Source: a virus
IMG/VR virus record: IMGVR_UViG_3300030098_006063
Location: 1 to 20,683 of that record
Reading direction: 5' to 3' (one strand)
Length of the DNA stretch: 20,683 bases
Translations under genes and position numbers: made by a program
In this document: one piece after another, positions 1-8,670 of the stretch
How the letters are laid out: every line of letters begins with the position of its first letter
How positions within the stretch are numbered: position 1 is the stretch's first letter
Notes under the pieces: model-generated
What the model was told of the DNA's origin: nothing
Databases searched by the model: none
The model's input: the letters and a program-made list of their open reading frames with translations, nothing else

Positions 1-3000
1 CACTTTCCGCCTATAGCGGTAGTAAATGTAAAGTTCTCTCTACTATATTTAGAATACTTCCTAACAGCTTCAGGGTCTTCCTTTAATAACGACATAGCTT
101 TTCTAACCCCGCCTGCTAAGCCATTATAATGTCCTTTCAAAAATTCCCAAGACGATTGGTGGTATCGACTTCTAACGTCTGTTATAGATGGACTCTCTCC
201 AGTCTCCTTATAATACTCTCTTCTAACTTCTTTAGATAAACTGGTAGCGATTGCATCGTTTATAACCGCGAGAGGCATATCTATAGTATTTAACAATAGG
301 TTTGCGTTGTTACCTACTATACTTCTAATGATAGAAGAACTACTCATCAATTTCATGTTCCTACCCCACTCAACAACCTTATCCATCCGTCCGGGCTGTA
401 TATCAGAAAGACCCATCTCTCTTAACATCCCCTCTATACCTACGAGTCCATGGTTTGTCTCAACCTTTATTTTAGCGGCCTGAAGACTTCTACCTGCAAC
501 ATTTAAAACTGCCGCGGTAGCATTTAATGTTTTAGTTAGAGCAGCTAAATTTTCAAGACTGGGATTAGTCTTATATACGTCAATCATAGCGGAAGATAGC
601 AACTTATATCCATATACATCGGTCGCATCAACTTTTAGATTTGGATTGCGACTACCGTCATTTCTTATAATCTCCTCAGAATTAAGAATCCGCTCAACCT
701 GTTCCTGTAAATACTTACTATTTCCAGCGGCATCTCTTGTTTTATCATTAGTAACCCTTGTACGAACCCTCTCAGACATTACGGTTTCACCTATATGTCT
801 GTATATGTTTTTGAAGAACGGAATCTGCTCTTTTGGCACCGTATCTAAATTTATATTCGCCGCATATTTCTCAGCCGCCTTGCCTATAGGAGGCTTTGGC
901 GCACCGCCTTCTCCGGTTTCTAATTTCTCTACAATATTTATAGCATCTTTATGATTTCTTTTTAATACATCATAAGAGTTTATTATTCCTCGAGCTACAG
1001 CAACCTGCTCTTTTGTAGAAGGCTTTAAAATATCTTTTATATATTTACTAAATTTTGCCTTAGTTGGCTTCGAAGTAGTCTGCAAAAACTCATTGTAAGC
1101 CATTATATTAGTTATATGCTCTCTCTTCATATCAGCTACAACGACTTCTCCGTTTATCCAGTTCTTATAAGCCTTTTCAAACACAATGGCCATAGGGTCC
1201 GTCTTTGCGTGTAGCTCTTGTAACTTTTCAGCCACTTTAACATCTTTCTTTCCGAGCATATCTCTGGCCCATTGATTTAATTCAGGAGCAAAAGCTCTAT
1301 TCCTCCAAGGGGTGAAATTGTTTATGCTTTTAAATTGAAAAGGGTCAAACACGGCTACATTTTTAGCATTATTCTCCATCATAGTTATAGAGTCAAAGCC
1401 TAACTCTTTTATAGCTTGACCAAATCTTTCAATCATAGTCCAATTACCGCTGGACAGTCCTTCAACAACCTTATCTTTACTCCCGAAGGAGTCAACCATT
1501 TCCTCAAAAATTCTATTACCTTCACGACTTTGTCTTAATGCATTTATGTGAGATTTCTTATTAAACTTCCAAGGATTTGTTGAATAAACAAACAGTGGAT
1601 GAACATATATATCTTTAACGGGCTTTGATTTAGATGTAAATTTATCTTGAGCAACAAATTCAGCGGCCATACCAGCGCTCTTAGATGCAAAAGCCATAGG
1701 TTGATTATGGTGACTTGACGTTAATACTCGAGGCTGAATACCCTCTATACCTTTGATTGGAGAGGCGTGATAAAATACCTCCACATTTATACCGTCACGG
1801 CCAAAAGGCTCACTAAAAGCGCTTCTTTCCCAGAAAGCCCTAAATCTATTTGGAAGGTTTGATAAGCCATCTCTATTGATAACCATCTCAGATAATGTTG
1901 ACTCTGACCTAAACTTACCGTGAATAATAAGCTCTTCTTTTAAATTCTTAAAACCGTCAAGAGTTCTTGAGTCAAACTTTACAGTTCCATCACTTTTTAT
2001 CTCGGGATATATATTTTTAATGCCTTGAGACTGGTAGTCAATACCAGTAGACTCCTTTGGGAGTATACCTTTATCTTGCAGTTTTCTCTTATTTAAAGCA
2101 AATAAAGTAGGTATAGAGCCTTGAATTAAATTGCCAACCTCAATGGTATGTGGGACGGTGTATGTCTTATCTTTTCTCGGCTTGAACTCTAACACAGGAT
2201 GACCATCTTTATATACAACGCTAATGCCGTCTCCTATAACATTTTTATCACCCTTTTTTGCCCTTTTCATTACAAATTCAACTATACTGGATACGGGGTC
2301 AGTTTTAGCAAATAATTTTACACCATCGGGAGTGTTTTTCTTGAGAGTGGCAAGGTCAAATGGGCTTTTACCATCTTTGAATAATATGTCTTTAAATTTT
2401 GGCTTTTTAAGGTTTGGAAACGCCTTAAAAACATCAGGGTTGAGCGAACCACCTTTTGGCGTAGAGGGACTATAAAACAAAGAAGAACCTTCTTTAAACG
2501 TTTTTTTAGCATGTTTTCCTATAGCCTTCATAAAAATAGCATCTACTATACTCTTACCTAAAAATCTATGACCTTCTCTCCTATCTCCAGCAGAGTAAGC
2601 ATCAAATGCGTTTGCAGTATTATACATAAGGTTCTGACCCATACCATACATAAAATACATGCTACCAGCAAAAGCAACTGGCGCACCAGCGGACCCCATT
2701 AAACTCATTATTGCGACATTTGCAGGAGTAGAAACATCATCAATGGCCTCTGCTCCTCCAGCAAGAAGTTGCCACCCCTCTATAGTGGCGTCAAAAATTG
2801 TTTGCTTAAAGTCATCAGGGACAGTAGACGATGGTAGGCCTATACCTTTTTCTATAAAAGAGTCTATTATTACAGACCTAAATTCAGGAGAAAGACTTAA
2901 ACCCCAGTCAACGATAGAATTTGCGACTTTAGAAAGTGCTTTACCAGTAAGAGGCTTATGCCTCCACTCATCAAACTCTTCCTTTGTCCCTAAAGTACTA

Positions 3001-3659
3001 ACAAAACCTGTATTACTTAGTATTTTTCGAACCTCGTCTGAACTTTCTTGAAACATCTCTTTCTGCCACTTACTGAAAGATTCAGGGTCATCTTCCTTTA
3101 AAGAGTCAGACGCAATATTTTGCAATATAGGGGCAATAGAATTAGAATAAAGAGTAGACTCCATCTCTTTAAGTTTATTTGTAAAATCTTCAGCCGTGTC
3201 TGCATCAAAATCTTTTGAAAGTTCTTTTATATTTTCAGACGCAGAAAAAACATCCCTCACATCATCTTCGCTTGGGATTATAGTCTTAGCATCCTCGCTA
3301 ATAGTAGCTCTCTTTGTTTTAGAAAGCATAGGCATCCACTCATTTACAAGATTATCAACCTCTTTATCTATTAGAGACATTCCTATATCGGATTCTGGTG
3401 AGACCCTGCGTGCGACCTGTTCGTCAGTTATATCGTCTGCTGGAATCGGACCCTCTGTATCTAAGTCTATTTGGGTCTCTGGTACAGTCGCATCAACTGT
3501 GGTCGCATCTGGCTGTGCGACTTCTATCTCCGGTGCGACAATAGGCTCTTCATCTAACTGCTCTAAGGTTTTTAACCTTAAACTTTCATCAGTGCCTTTT
3601 AATACCTTCTTGGCATTTCTTTTTTTCTCTTCCGTCTCATTTAGCAAGTAATCTGTCAT
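1..3659 (-). CDS. Giant internal virion (ejection) protein with an ADP-ribosyltransferase-like domain; C-terminus missing
   Basis: The frame is open from the ATG at 3659 to the left edge: 1219 codons with no stop, so the 3' end lies outside. The start follows the upstream stop by 5 bases, with only a weak ribosome site (AGGCGA) overlapping that stop. Residues 1-110 are acidic and low-complexity, rich in D, E, T and P. Residues 313-340 are a long Ala/Gly/Met hydrophobic stretch, a possible membrane-inserting segment. Residues about 626-783 resemble the ADP-ribosyltransferase fold of phage polyvalent proteins. The C-terminal part (GRSLQAAK near 1053, SIVGNNANLLL at 1113-1123) resembles the helical regions of large phage polyvalent or internal virion proteins that carry a GRxLQ...RNxxGN signature. 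Size and position at the end of the structural operon suggest a protein packaged in the head and injected with DNA. I see no lytic transglycosylase motif. The large-virion-protein call is fairly secure; delivery into the host is inference. Confidence 0.72.
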   Translation of the reverse strand, partial: MTDYLLNETEEKKRNAKKVLKGTDESLRLKTLEQLDEEPIVAPEIEVAQPDATTVDATVPETQIDLDTEGPIPADDITDEQVARRVSPESDIGMSLIDKEVDNLVNEWMPMLSKTKRATISEDAKTIIPSEDDVRDVFSASENIKELSKDFDADTAEDFTNKLKEMESTLYSNSIAPILQNIASDSLKEDDPESFSKWQKEMFQESSDEVRKILSNTGFVSTLGTKEEFDEWRHKPLTGKALSKVANSIVDWGLSLSPEFRSVIIDSFIEKGIGLPSSTVPDDFKQTIFDATIEGWQLLAGGAEAIDDVSTPANVAIMSLMGSAGAPVAFAGSMYFMYGMGQNLMYNTANAFDAYSAGDRREGHRFLGKSIVDAIFMKAIGKHAKKTFKEGSSLFYSPSTPKGGSLNPDVFKAFPNLKKPKFKDILFKDGKSPFDLATLKKNTPDGVKLFAKTDPVSSIVEFVMKRAKKGDKNVIGDGISVVYKDGHPVLEFKPRKDKTYTVPHTIEVGNLIQGSIPTLFALNKRKLQDKGILPKESTGIDYQSQGIKNIYPEIKSDGTVKFDSRTLDGFKNLKEELIIHGKFRSESTLSEMVINRDGLSNLPNRFRAFWERSAFSEPFGRDGINVEVFYHASPIKGIEGIQPRVLTSSHHNQPMAFASKSAGMAAEFVAQDKFTSKSKPVKDIYVHPLFVYSTNPWKFNKKSHINALRQSREGNRIFEEMVDSFGSKDKVVEGLSSGNWTMIERFGQAIKELGFDSITMMENNAKNVAVFDPFQFKSINNFTPWRNRAFAPELNQWARDMLGKKDVKVAEKLQELHAKTDPMAIVFEKAYKNWINGEVVVADMKREHITNIMAYNEFLQTTSKPTKAKFSKYIKDILKPSTKEQVAVARGIINSYDVLKRNHKDAINIVEKLETGEGGAPKPPIGKAAEKYAANINLDTVPKEQIPFFKNIYRHIGETVMSERVRTRVTNDKTRDAAGNSKYLQEQVERILNSEEIIRNDGSRNPNLKVDATDVYGYKLLSSAMIDVYKTNPSLENLAALTKTLNATAAVLNVAGRSLQAAKIKVETNHGLVGIEGMLREMGLSDIQPGRMDKVVEWGRNMKLMSSSSIIRSIVGNNANLLLNTIDMPLAVINDAIATSLSKEVRREYYKETGESPSITDVRSRYHQSSWEFLKGHYNGLAGGVRKAMSLLKEDPEAVRKYSKYSRENFTFTTAIGGK
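1317..1784 (-). other. ADP-ribosyltransferase-like (ART-PolyVal type) domain within the giant protein
   Basis: Residues about 626-783 read VFYHASP (His631, codon 1767-1769), then PMAFASKSAGMAAEF (Phe657), then ELGFDSITMMENN (Glu762, codon 1374-1376), closing with VFDPFQFKS. The order matches the H-[YF]-E type ART fold: a His on the first strand, an aromatic-x-S/T strand before a helix rich in A, and a catalytic Glu in a G-[YF]-D-[GS]-[IV] strand followed by F-D-P-x-Q-[IF]-K-S. The last motif is characteristic of the phage polyvalent-protein ART family. I translated this region codon by codon. The second-motif Phe in place of Tyr and the absence of a search leave catalytic activity unproven. 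Confidence 0.65.
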
Positions 3660-3664
3660 TTCGC

Positions 3665-4777
3665 CTATTCGCTTATAGTTTCTACATCTATCTCATCGAA
3701 AGAAGAGTTTAGGTTTGGATACCTCTTTCTAAGTCTTTTTCTTATAGCCTCTAAAGAGTCTATCTTTTCTATTATATCCTCACCGAGAGAAGCTCTCCTA
3801 CTTTCTCTTAATTCCTGAACTGCTGGAGATTCTATATTGTAATCTATAGTGGTACGAGGTTTTGTTTTCATAACAGCACCATCCCCTTCAAATTCAGTAG
3901 ATGGTATATCTCTTTTTGTAAAATCTTCTCCGCTTTTTAATCCCATTTCTTCTAACTGACGAACTTCGCTCCTACCCTGAACATCTCTCCAAGTATACCC
4001 CGTTCCCTGCAACTCTTGAGAGCGGTTAAACTGAGCAACTAAAGAGTTATACTCTTTCTGGTCTTTGTCTGTCCAAATAGGTATAACATTAGCATCTCCT
4101 GTTAAAAGTTGAGATAACTTACCTAAACCCGTACCTGTTTGAATACTCTGCTTAGTCATTTTAAGCCCTGCTTGAACTTCCTCTTCTGTCATATCTTGTA
4201 TCTGCAAATATCTCTCAGCAAAACCTTTGCGCTTTTCCAACGAGTTTAGTTTTGCCTTTAAGTCAGCCTCAAAACCTTTACCTAAATCCTCCGCTTTCCC
4301 TTTCTGCTCTTCAATTTTATCTGTCACAGAAGTATATTGTAGTTGTGCGCGACCTTGCTCTTTATGAGATGAGTCTGGGCCAAATAGAGACTCTATTTCA
4401 CTGGTAGACGACTTAAAATTGTTCCACGTGGAATATTCCTCTGGAGGGTAAGCCTCCATCATAAATTGGTCTTTATATTCCTCTGGAGACAAAGGCTTCA
4501 TCGTAGGGTCTTCGTGTAAGATAGAACGGGTATTATGAATTTGATAAGAATGATAAAACTTGTCAGGATGATTATCTGGCAATGTTTGACTTGCTTCCTT
4601 GTGAAACGTTATCTTGTTTTTCAAGGTTTGCTCTCTTGTTGTTTTCTCGTCCTTAGCAAGTTGTCTCTCTCTCTTATCTAAAGCAAGACGTTTTTTTTCT
4701 TCTTCCCTTGCCTTCTTTTGCCTCGACTGAGCAACACTAACAGCAAACTTTGCAAGTATTGGAGCTAAAAAACTCAT
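3665..4777 (-). CDS. Coiled-coil probable internal virion protein
   Basis: 370 residues, ATG start, ribosome site AAGGG about 9 bases upstream. The N-terminus (residues 1-17, FLAPILAKFAVSVAQ) is hydrophobic/amphipathic and is followed at about 18-55 by a highly charged K/E/R helix, with a second helical stretch at about 155-200. No enzyme motif is visible. Position between the Q/A-rich internal protein and the giant ejection protein, the absence of a Sec-like signal and the heavy helix content fit a podovirus core or ejection protein of the T7 gp14-16 or P22 gp7/gp20/gp16 functional class, though I do not recognise a specific family. Codons for residues 115-120 (Y-S-T-W-N-N) contain a parS-like palindrome. 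The tag [SP]-P-E-E-Y occurs twice (97-101 and 111-115), both encoded by TATTCCTCTGGAG-type sequence. Confidence 0.55.
   Translation of the reverse strand: MSFLAPILAKFAVSVAQSRQKKAREEEKKRLALDKRERQLAKDEKTTREQTLKNKITFHKEASQTLPDNHPDKFYHSYQIHNTRSILHEDPTMKPLSPEEYKDQFMMEAYPPEEYSTWNNFKSSTSEIESLFGPDSSHKEQGRAQLQYTSVTDKIEEQKGKAEDLGKGFEADLKAKLNSLEKRKGFAERYLQIQDMTEEEVQAGLKMTKQSIQTGTGLGKLSQLLTGDANVIPIWTDKDQKEYNSLVAQFNRSQELQGTGYTWRDVQGRSEVRQLEEMGLKSGEDFTKRDIPSTEFEGDGAVMKTKPRTTIDYNIESPAVQELRESRRASLGEDIIEKIDSLEAIRKRLRKRYPNLNSSFDEIDVETISE
4420..4435. promoter_or_regulatory. parS-like ParB-binding site (15 of 16 match)
   Basis: The sequence TGTTCCACGTGGAATA contains the perfect 12-bp palindrome TTCCACGTGGAA centred on CACGTG. 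The bacterial chromosomal parS consensus is TGTTYCACGTGRAACA, and the variant TGTTCCACGTGGAACA differs at one position only. The site lies inside a virion gene, so it must also encode S-T-W-N. No parB-like gene is present in the window. Binding is not shown. Confidence 0.4.
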
Positions 4778-4809
4778 ATTATCATCCCTTATATTGTATC
4801 AAGCTATTA

Positions 4810-5940
4810 TTATCCTAAATCCATGTTACCTAAGAAATTCCCAGCGGCGCCGGCAACATTGCCCCACATTTGATATTTAGCCGCATCTGTTTGAGCTTGA
4901 GCCTGCCTTAATGCCGCCTGATAGTCTAATCCCATACCATACCTCTGAGTATCAGATTGAAGTTGAGCTATATTAAATTGGTTTTCTAAACCTGCCAAAG
5001 CAGTCTGTCTTTGACTTGCAATACTTTGAAGTTTAGTTGCAAGTTCATCAGCACTAAGACCCGCCGTTGTTCCAAATTTAGTTAAATCAGCCAAAGACTT
5101 CATTTTAAGCAAATTGGATTGCTGAGCAACATCTGACTGCATCCTTGCGATGCCTTCTGCGCCACCAGCAAGCATTTGAGAAGTTTCCTCTGGACTCATT
5201 CCTGTTTGTGATGCAAGCTGGGCTTGAAGCGCGCGTTGAGTCGCACCGGATTGCCTTGCGACCGCCTGCTGCGCCCTTAACGTTTCTTGCTCACTTATAT
5301 CTGTAGCCTCTTGCTTCCCCTGAGCTATCTCTCTTTGAACTTTTAGCCTAATATCATCGGCCTCTTTATCTTCTGGGGTTTGCGGAGGTGGAGGAGGCTC
5401 TAAATCAGTATCTTTTATCCAATCAGCATAAATGTTCTCTATTTCGGTCATATTTTTCCCGCCCCATTCAGGTCGACCTTTACTTTTAGTATATTCGTTG
5501 AATTTTGCTGAAAAATGAGGGTCTAATTGTGCAGAGTATCCATCAACGACAGACAACCTTCTATATCTCACGGTTCCATCAGGAAACTTATATTGAATTA
5601 AAGAACCGGAATTTGTATATTGCTCCCATGCGCTACCCCTTGTTTGAATTTGCGCACCTCTTGTAGCTATGCCCGTTAGAGGGTCTGTAACAAATTGAGT
5701 CCAATTACCGCGCGCAACATTGCCACCATGGTCATTTGGATGCCATTTATGCGCCCAAGCCCCTTCATCGTATTTATTCGTAGTCATTCCATAAAGAGAA
5801 TATGCACTTGTATCACCCTTATAGTGCGCCGTCAGAGCATCGTGACTCATGTGACTACCATCAACCATATAATCTTGATACCTCTCTGACGGTTTTGTGC
5901 TATTTTCGCTAAACCAATTATCTAACCATGTCTCTGCCAT
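4810..5940 (-). CDS. Probable internal virion protein: globular N-half, poly-Pro hinge, Q/A-rich helical C-half
   Basis: 376 residues with a strong ribosome site (AGGAG) overlapping the end of the previous gene, whose stop is 2 bases before this ATG. Residues 1-175 are aromatic and probably beta-containing, with a PDGTVRYRRLS strand pair at 120-130. EPPPPPQTPE (181-190) is a rigid hinge. Residues 195-355 are an almost uncharged Gln/Ala-rich amphipathic helix region, and the last 17 residues (GNVAGAAGNFLGN) form a small-residue, glycine-zipper-like hydrophobic end. That combination is typical of podovirus ejection proteins that leave the head and form or line a conduit through the envelope. 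Gene order after the nozzle agrees. No named family is recognised; role inferred from composition and context. Confidence 0.55.
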   Translation of the reverse strand: MAETWLDNWFSENSTKPSERYQDYMVDGSHMSHDALTAHYKGDTSAYSLYGMTTNKYDEGAWAHKWHPNDHGGNVARGNWTQFVTDPLTGIATRGAQIQTRGSAWEQYTNSGSLIQYKFPDGTVRYRRLSVVDGYSAQLDPHFSAKFNEYTKSKGRPEWGGKNMTEIENIYADWIKDTDLEPPPPPQTPEDKEADDIRLKVQREIAQGKQEATDISEQETLRAQQAVARQSGATQRALQAQLASQTGMSPEETSQMLAGGAEGIARMQSDVAQQSNLLKMKSLADLTKFGTTAGLSADELATKLQSIASQRQTALAGLENQFNIAQLQSDTQRYGMGLDYQAALRQAQAQTDAAKYQMWGNVAGAAGNFLGNMDLG

Positions 5941-5942
5941 AT

Positions 5943-6281
5943 TTAACTCCTATCTTTCTTAGAATTTTTCTCTAAATTTAATACTTTCTTCTCTAACATT
6001 CTATACTTACTATCTAAATCTTTTAACTCTCTGCTTGAATATGTAACGCAATACTTCCACTCTATACCGTTGTGTATAGCTAAAACATCCTTACCTTTAG
6101 AGTTTTTTCCAAATACAATATCACCTTTATTTCCATTTTTTTCAGAATCCATAGAGTTAGCATCATCTGTCTTCACTGCAGACAAAGGGTCTGCGTGAGA
6201 ATACAGCTCTTCTACTGACTCTTTTATATCAAAGGAAAATGGCTCAGGTCTTGAAAATGTATTTGAATTATTTTTTGTCAT
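5943..6281 (-). CDS. Small hypothetical virion-associated protein with C-terminal coiled coil
   Basis: 112 residues. The ATG lies inside the last codons of the nozzle C-half gene (14-base overlap) and has a good ribosome site (GAAGG). Residues 1-50 are polar and probably disordered. Residues 52-82 (GDIVFGKNSKGKDVLAIHNG and on to the WKY strand) look like the short beta hairpin 'GD-x-V-F...NG-x-W' often seen next to trimeric coiled coils in tail fibres. Residues 83-110 are a heptad-like K/E/L helix. It may be a small tail-associated or trimerising structural protein. I do not recognise the family. Confidence 0.5.
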   Translation of the reverse strand: MTKNNSNTFSRPEPFSFDIKESVEELYSHADPLSAVKTDDANSMDSEKNGNKGDIVFGKNSKGKDVLAIHNGIEWKYCVTYSSRELKDLDSKYRMLEKKVLNLEKNSKKDRS

Positions 6282-8670
6282 TATACCAACCTTCTATAGT
6301 CATATCCTCTATCTTAAAGGCATCATCTGTGCCTCCAGCATTATCGCTCTCAATTTTAAACGATATACTTTGACACTCTCTATTTATATTTATCTTTCTA
6401 TTTTTCAAAATACTGTTAACAGGAAGCTCTTTTTTACCATCTAAAACACCGTCGATATAAATATATATGGTCATACCCACGTTAGACAGGTAAGTAATCA
6501 TTAAACTTTTAACATACTTTGACATGTTTGGCTCATTAAATATGAACTCCTTTGTGTGCATAACTAACTTGGTATTATCTCGTATATTATCCCCTGCGGT
6601 GGAATAAGAATAAAGAGCCTGATTATAGTCGAGCTTTTTACATGAGACCTCGGTTATAGTACCGTCATAGTCAGAATCGGGTAAAAGATAGAGACCATAT
6701 GTCGAAGTTAACCCAGATACAAGGGTGAACTCATAAGTCATAGCAACCCCCGCATAAATATAACCCCTCTGAGCCTCTGTTGTTGGCGTACCACCAACAA
6801 ATACTGTACACCTCTTGCCAGCGGTTCCAGCTGCCGACGTTGTGACTGAAACCCTGTAATAAGCACCCGTATCAGTAGCTATAGCAGGAGTATCATCTCT
6901 TGTGTATACCGTAGAGCCAGCAGAGTGAGATAAATCCCCACCAGAAAGAGTCCAGTTTGTACCTACACCCCAACCAGCAAACGTCGTTGGATTAGAAGCG
7001 CTCTCAGAATCAGACAGAGTAGCTGTTTCTTTAATATAAAATAAATCATTGTCACCGCCATATAAAAGATTTGTTATAGAGGAGCCAGAGGTGTAGTTAA
7101 CTTTTACCCATCCACCGTTGCCTATATTAAATACCCACATGTGGTCCCCAAAAGCAGTTGTGTCTGGAATGAATACAATTTCATTGTTTTTAGCCGAGAA
7201 TCCCATAGTAGGGTTCCTGAAAGACGTATTTCTGTATGTTTCTTTGATAGGTAAAGTTATTTCTTCCTTAGATGGCAATACAAATATACCATTTCTATTA
7301 GCAACAACAACACCTACAGATGTTCTCACAACACACGAAGCCCAATCGGCGCCAGCTCCTAATATTCTTGCTTGCTCAGCGAATCCAGCCGCCGGATTTA
7401 AGATGTAAGAACTATTGTTTTTAATGCAATAAATAGAACCATTGAAAGATTTAATAGACACGATTCCGCCCGGCTCAGAAACTCCTATCATCTTGCTCCT
7501 AAAAAACCCAAACTCATCAACAGCCATAGGCGTTGACCACATTATTCTATTTCTCTCTCTAAACGTTTGACCTTTATCGTCTAATGTATCTATATTTCCT
7601 ATAACCGCAACACCGTTTATTATATCGGAAGCCTTATAGCGTATATCCCTAACCCTGTGTCCCGCAGTTCTTCCTGTTTTTGACTGATAGGTAGGCCCTC
7701 TCGTTCCATCGAAAGGCATATACATTGTTGTAATCGCATCAGTTCTTTTGAAACAAGATTTAATTCTATAACTATGATGCGTTTTGGGATTACTATTCCA
7801 CTCAGTTGCACCGCCTCCAACATCAGGCTCATAAGAAGGCTCCATTCCGGGAAACGGAGTTGATATAGAATTATATCCTGCATGATTCATTAGCCAACTA
7901 TCACCTATAACTATACAGTCTTTGACAACAGATACATTTCCGGGTATAGCCTTGTAAGATGAATCTATGACGAGGCTTTTACCTGAGTCTGCAGTATATT
8001 TTATCCTATAAACGCCATAATAGTCATCAGGGTAAGAGTCTTTACTCGTAGATAAGGTCTTAACTATATTTATATAACTACCATACCCATTGTGATGGCC
8101 TAACTCTTGCCAATTCCCAAATAAGTTACTCTGAGCTGTTGTCATTGTTATTTTATTATTAGCAGGGTCAAATGTCAGGTTATCGAGGTCTGCATGTTGA
8201 AATTTTGTAAACGCACCAAAACCAATCTCCGTATTTGTTCCGGGTTCCGTGCCATCCATGATAGCAGGATGTCCACATGTTATCAATGCTCTTAGCGCAC
8301 TAAAACTTGAAATATTAAGAAATTGGTCTTTTTGATTGTAAGTCGCACCGGGAGTAGCACCGGGAGCTATTATAGTAATAGTGTCAGAGCAAAAATAATT
8401 ATCAACATCAGACCTGCTTGTTGGAAGCGGTATAATAGACCAAGGCATTAAAGAGTCAGCATCGTCGTGAATCTCGAGCCAAGGATATGTCTCTGTACCA
8501 GTTAAGGCTACATTATATGTATTAGAGCGATGAAAAGGACATGACATCCAAGCGCCTAAATCTGTAGTATAAGGACTTTCAGGAGAGCCGGGATTTACCC
8601 CTAACTCATCGCTGTCCGGATGAGTGACAATACCAAGTCCTGTTAATATCTGTTTGTCAGAAAAACTCAC
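6268..8670 (-). CDS. Tail nozzle/stabilisation protein, C-terminal part: beta-propeller with inserted carbohydrate-binding-like domain
   Basis: 800 residues. The start is GTG: its G is the last base of the preceding TAG stop (TAGTG), and the frame has a TAA stop three codons upstream, so no earlier start fits. No good ribosome site is seen (AAAGG 15 bases away). Residues about 350-545 carry repeating beta-propeller blades: RNRIMWSTP (373-381), SIKSFNGSIYCIKNNSSYIL (405-424), GVVVANRNGIFVL (453-465), FSAKNNEIVF (491-500) and MWVFNIGNGGWVKV (511-524). The pattern is shared with podovirus nozzle proteins of the T7 gp12 / P22 gp10 functional class. Residues about 553-680 look like an inserted jelly-roll of carbohydrate-binding (CBM4/9-like) type, after which the C-terminal domain (TKEFIFNEP at 706-714, FKIEDMTIEGW at 785-795) resumes. 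The upstream gene appears to supply the missing N-terminal half. Confidence 0.65.
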   Translation of the reverse strand: MSFSDKQILTGLGIVTHPDSDELGVNPGSPESPYTTDLGAWMSCPFHRSNTYNVALTGTETYPWLEIHDDADSLMPWSIIPLPTSRSDVDNYFCSDTITIIAPGATPGATYNQKDQFLNISSFSALRALITCGHPAIMDGTEPGTNTEIGFGAFTKFQHADLDNLTFDPANNKITMTTAQSNLFGNWQELGHHNGYGSYINIVKTLSTSKDSYPDDYYGVYRIKYTADSGKSLVIDSSYKAIPGNVSVVKDCIVIGDSWLMNHAGYNSISTPFPGMEPSYEPDVGGGATEWNSNPKTHHSYRIKSCFKRTDAITTMYMPFDGTRGPTYQSKTGRTAGHRVRDIRYKASDIINGVAVIGNIDTLDDKGQTFRERNRIMWSTPMAVDEFGFFRSKMIGVSEPGGIVSIKSFNGSIYCIKNNSSYILNPAAGFAEQARILGAGADWASCVVRTSVGVVVANRNGIFVLPSKEEITLPIKETYRNTSFRNPTMGFSAKNNEIVFIPDTTAFGDHMWVFNIGNGGWVKVNYTSGSSITNLLYGGDNDLFYIKETATLSDSESASNPTTFAGWGVGTNWTLSGGDLSHSAGSTVYTRDDTPAIATDTGAYYRVSVTTSAAGTAGKRCTVFVGGTPTTEAQRGYIYAGVAMTYEFTLVSGLTSTYGLYLLPDSDYDGTITEVSCKKLDYNQALYSYSTAGDNIRDNTKLVMHTKEFIFNEPNMSKYVKSLMITYLSNVGMTIYIYIDGVLDGKKELPVNSILKNRKININRECQSISFKIESDNAGGTDDAFKIEDMTIEGWYNDKK

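Noticed and set aside
3196-3651. 151-codon plus-strand ORF, Ser-rich
   Set aside because: It is the antisense shadow of the acidic low-complexity N-terminus of the giant protein and has no ribosome site or partner genes on that strand. The same reasoning removes plus-strand ORFs at 646-954, 2659-3051, 7118-7408, 9383-9699 and 14748-15050.
4430-4495. Direct repeat of TATTCCTCTGGAG about 44 bases apart
   Set aside because: Explained by two occurrences of the tetrapeptide P-E-E-Y in one protein; two copies are not enough to call a repeat element.
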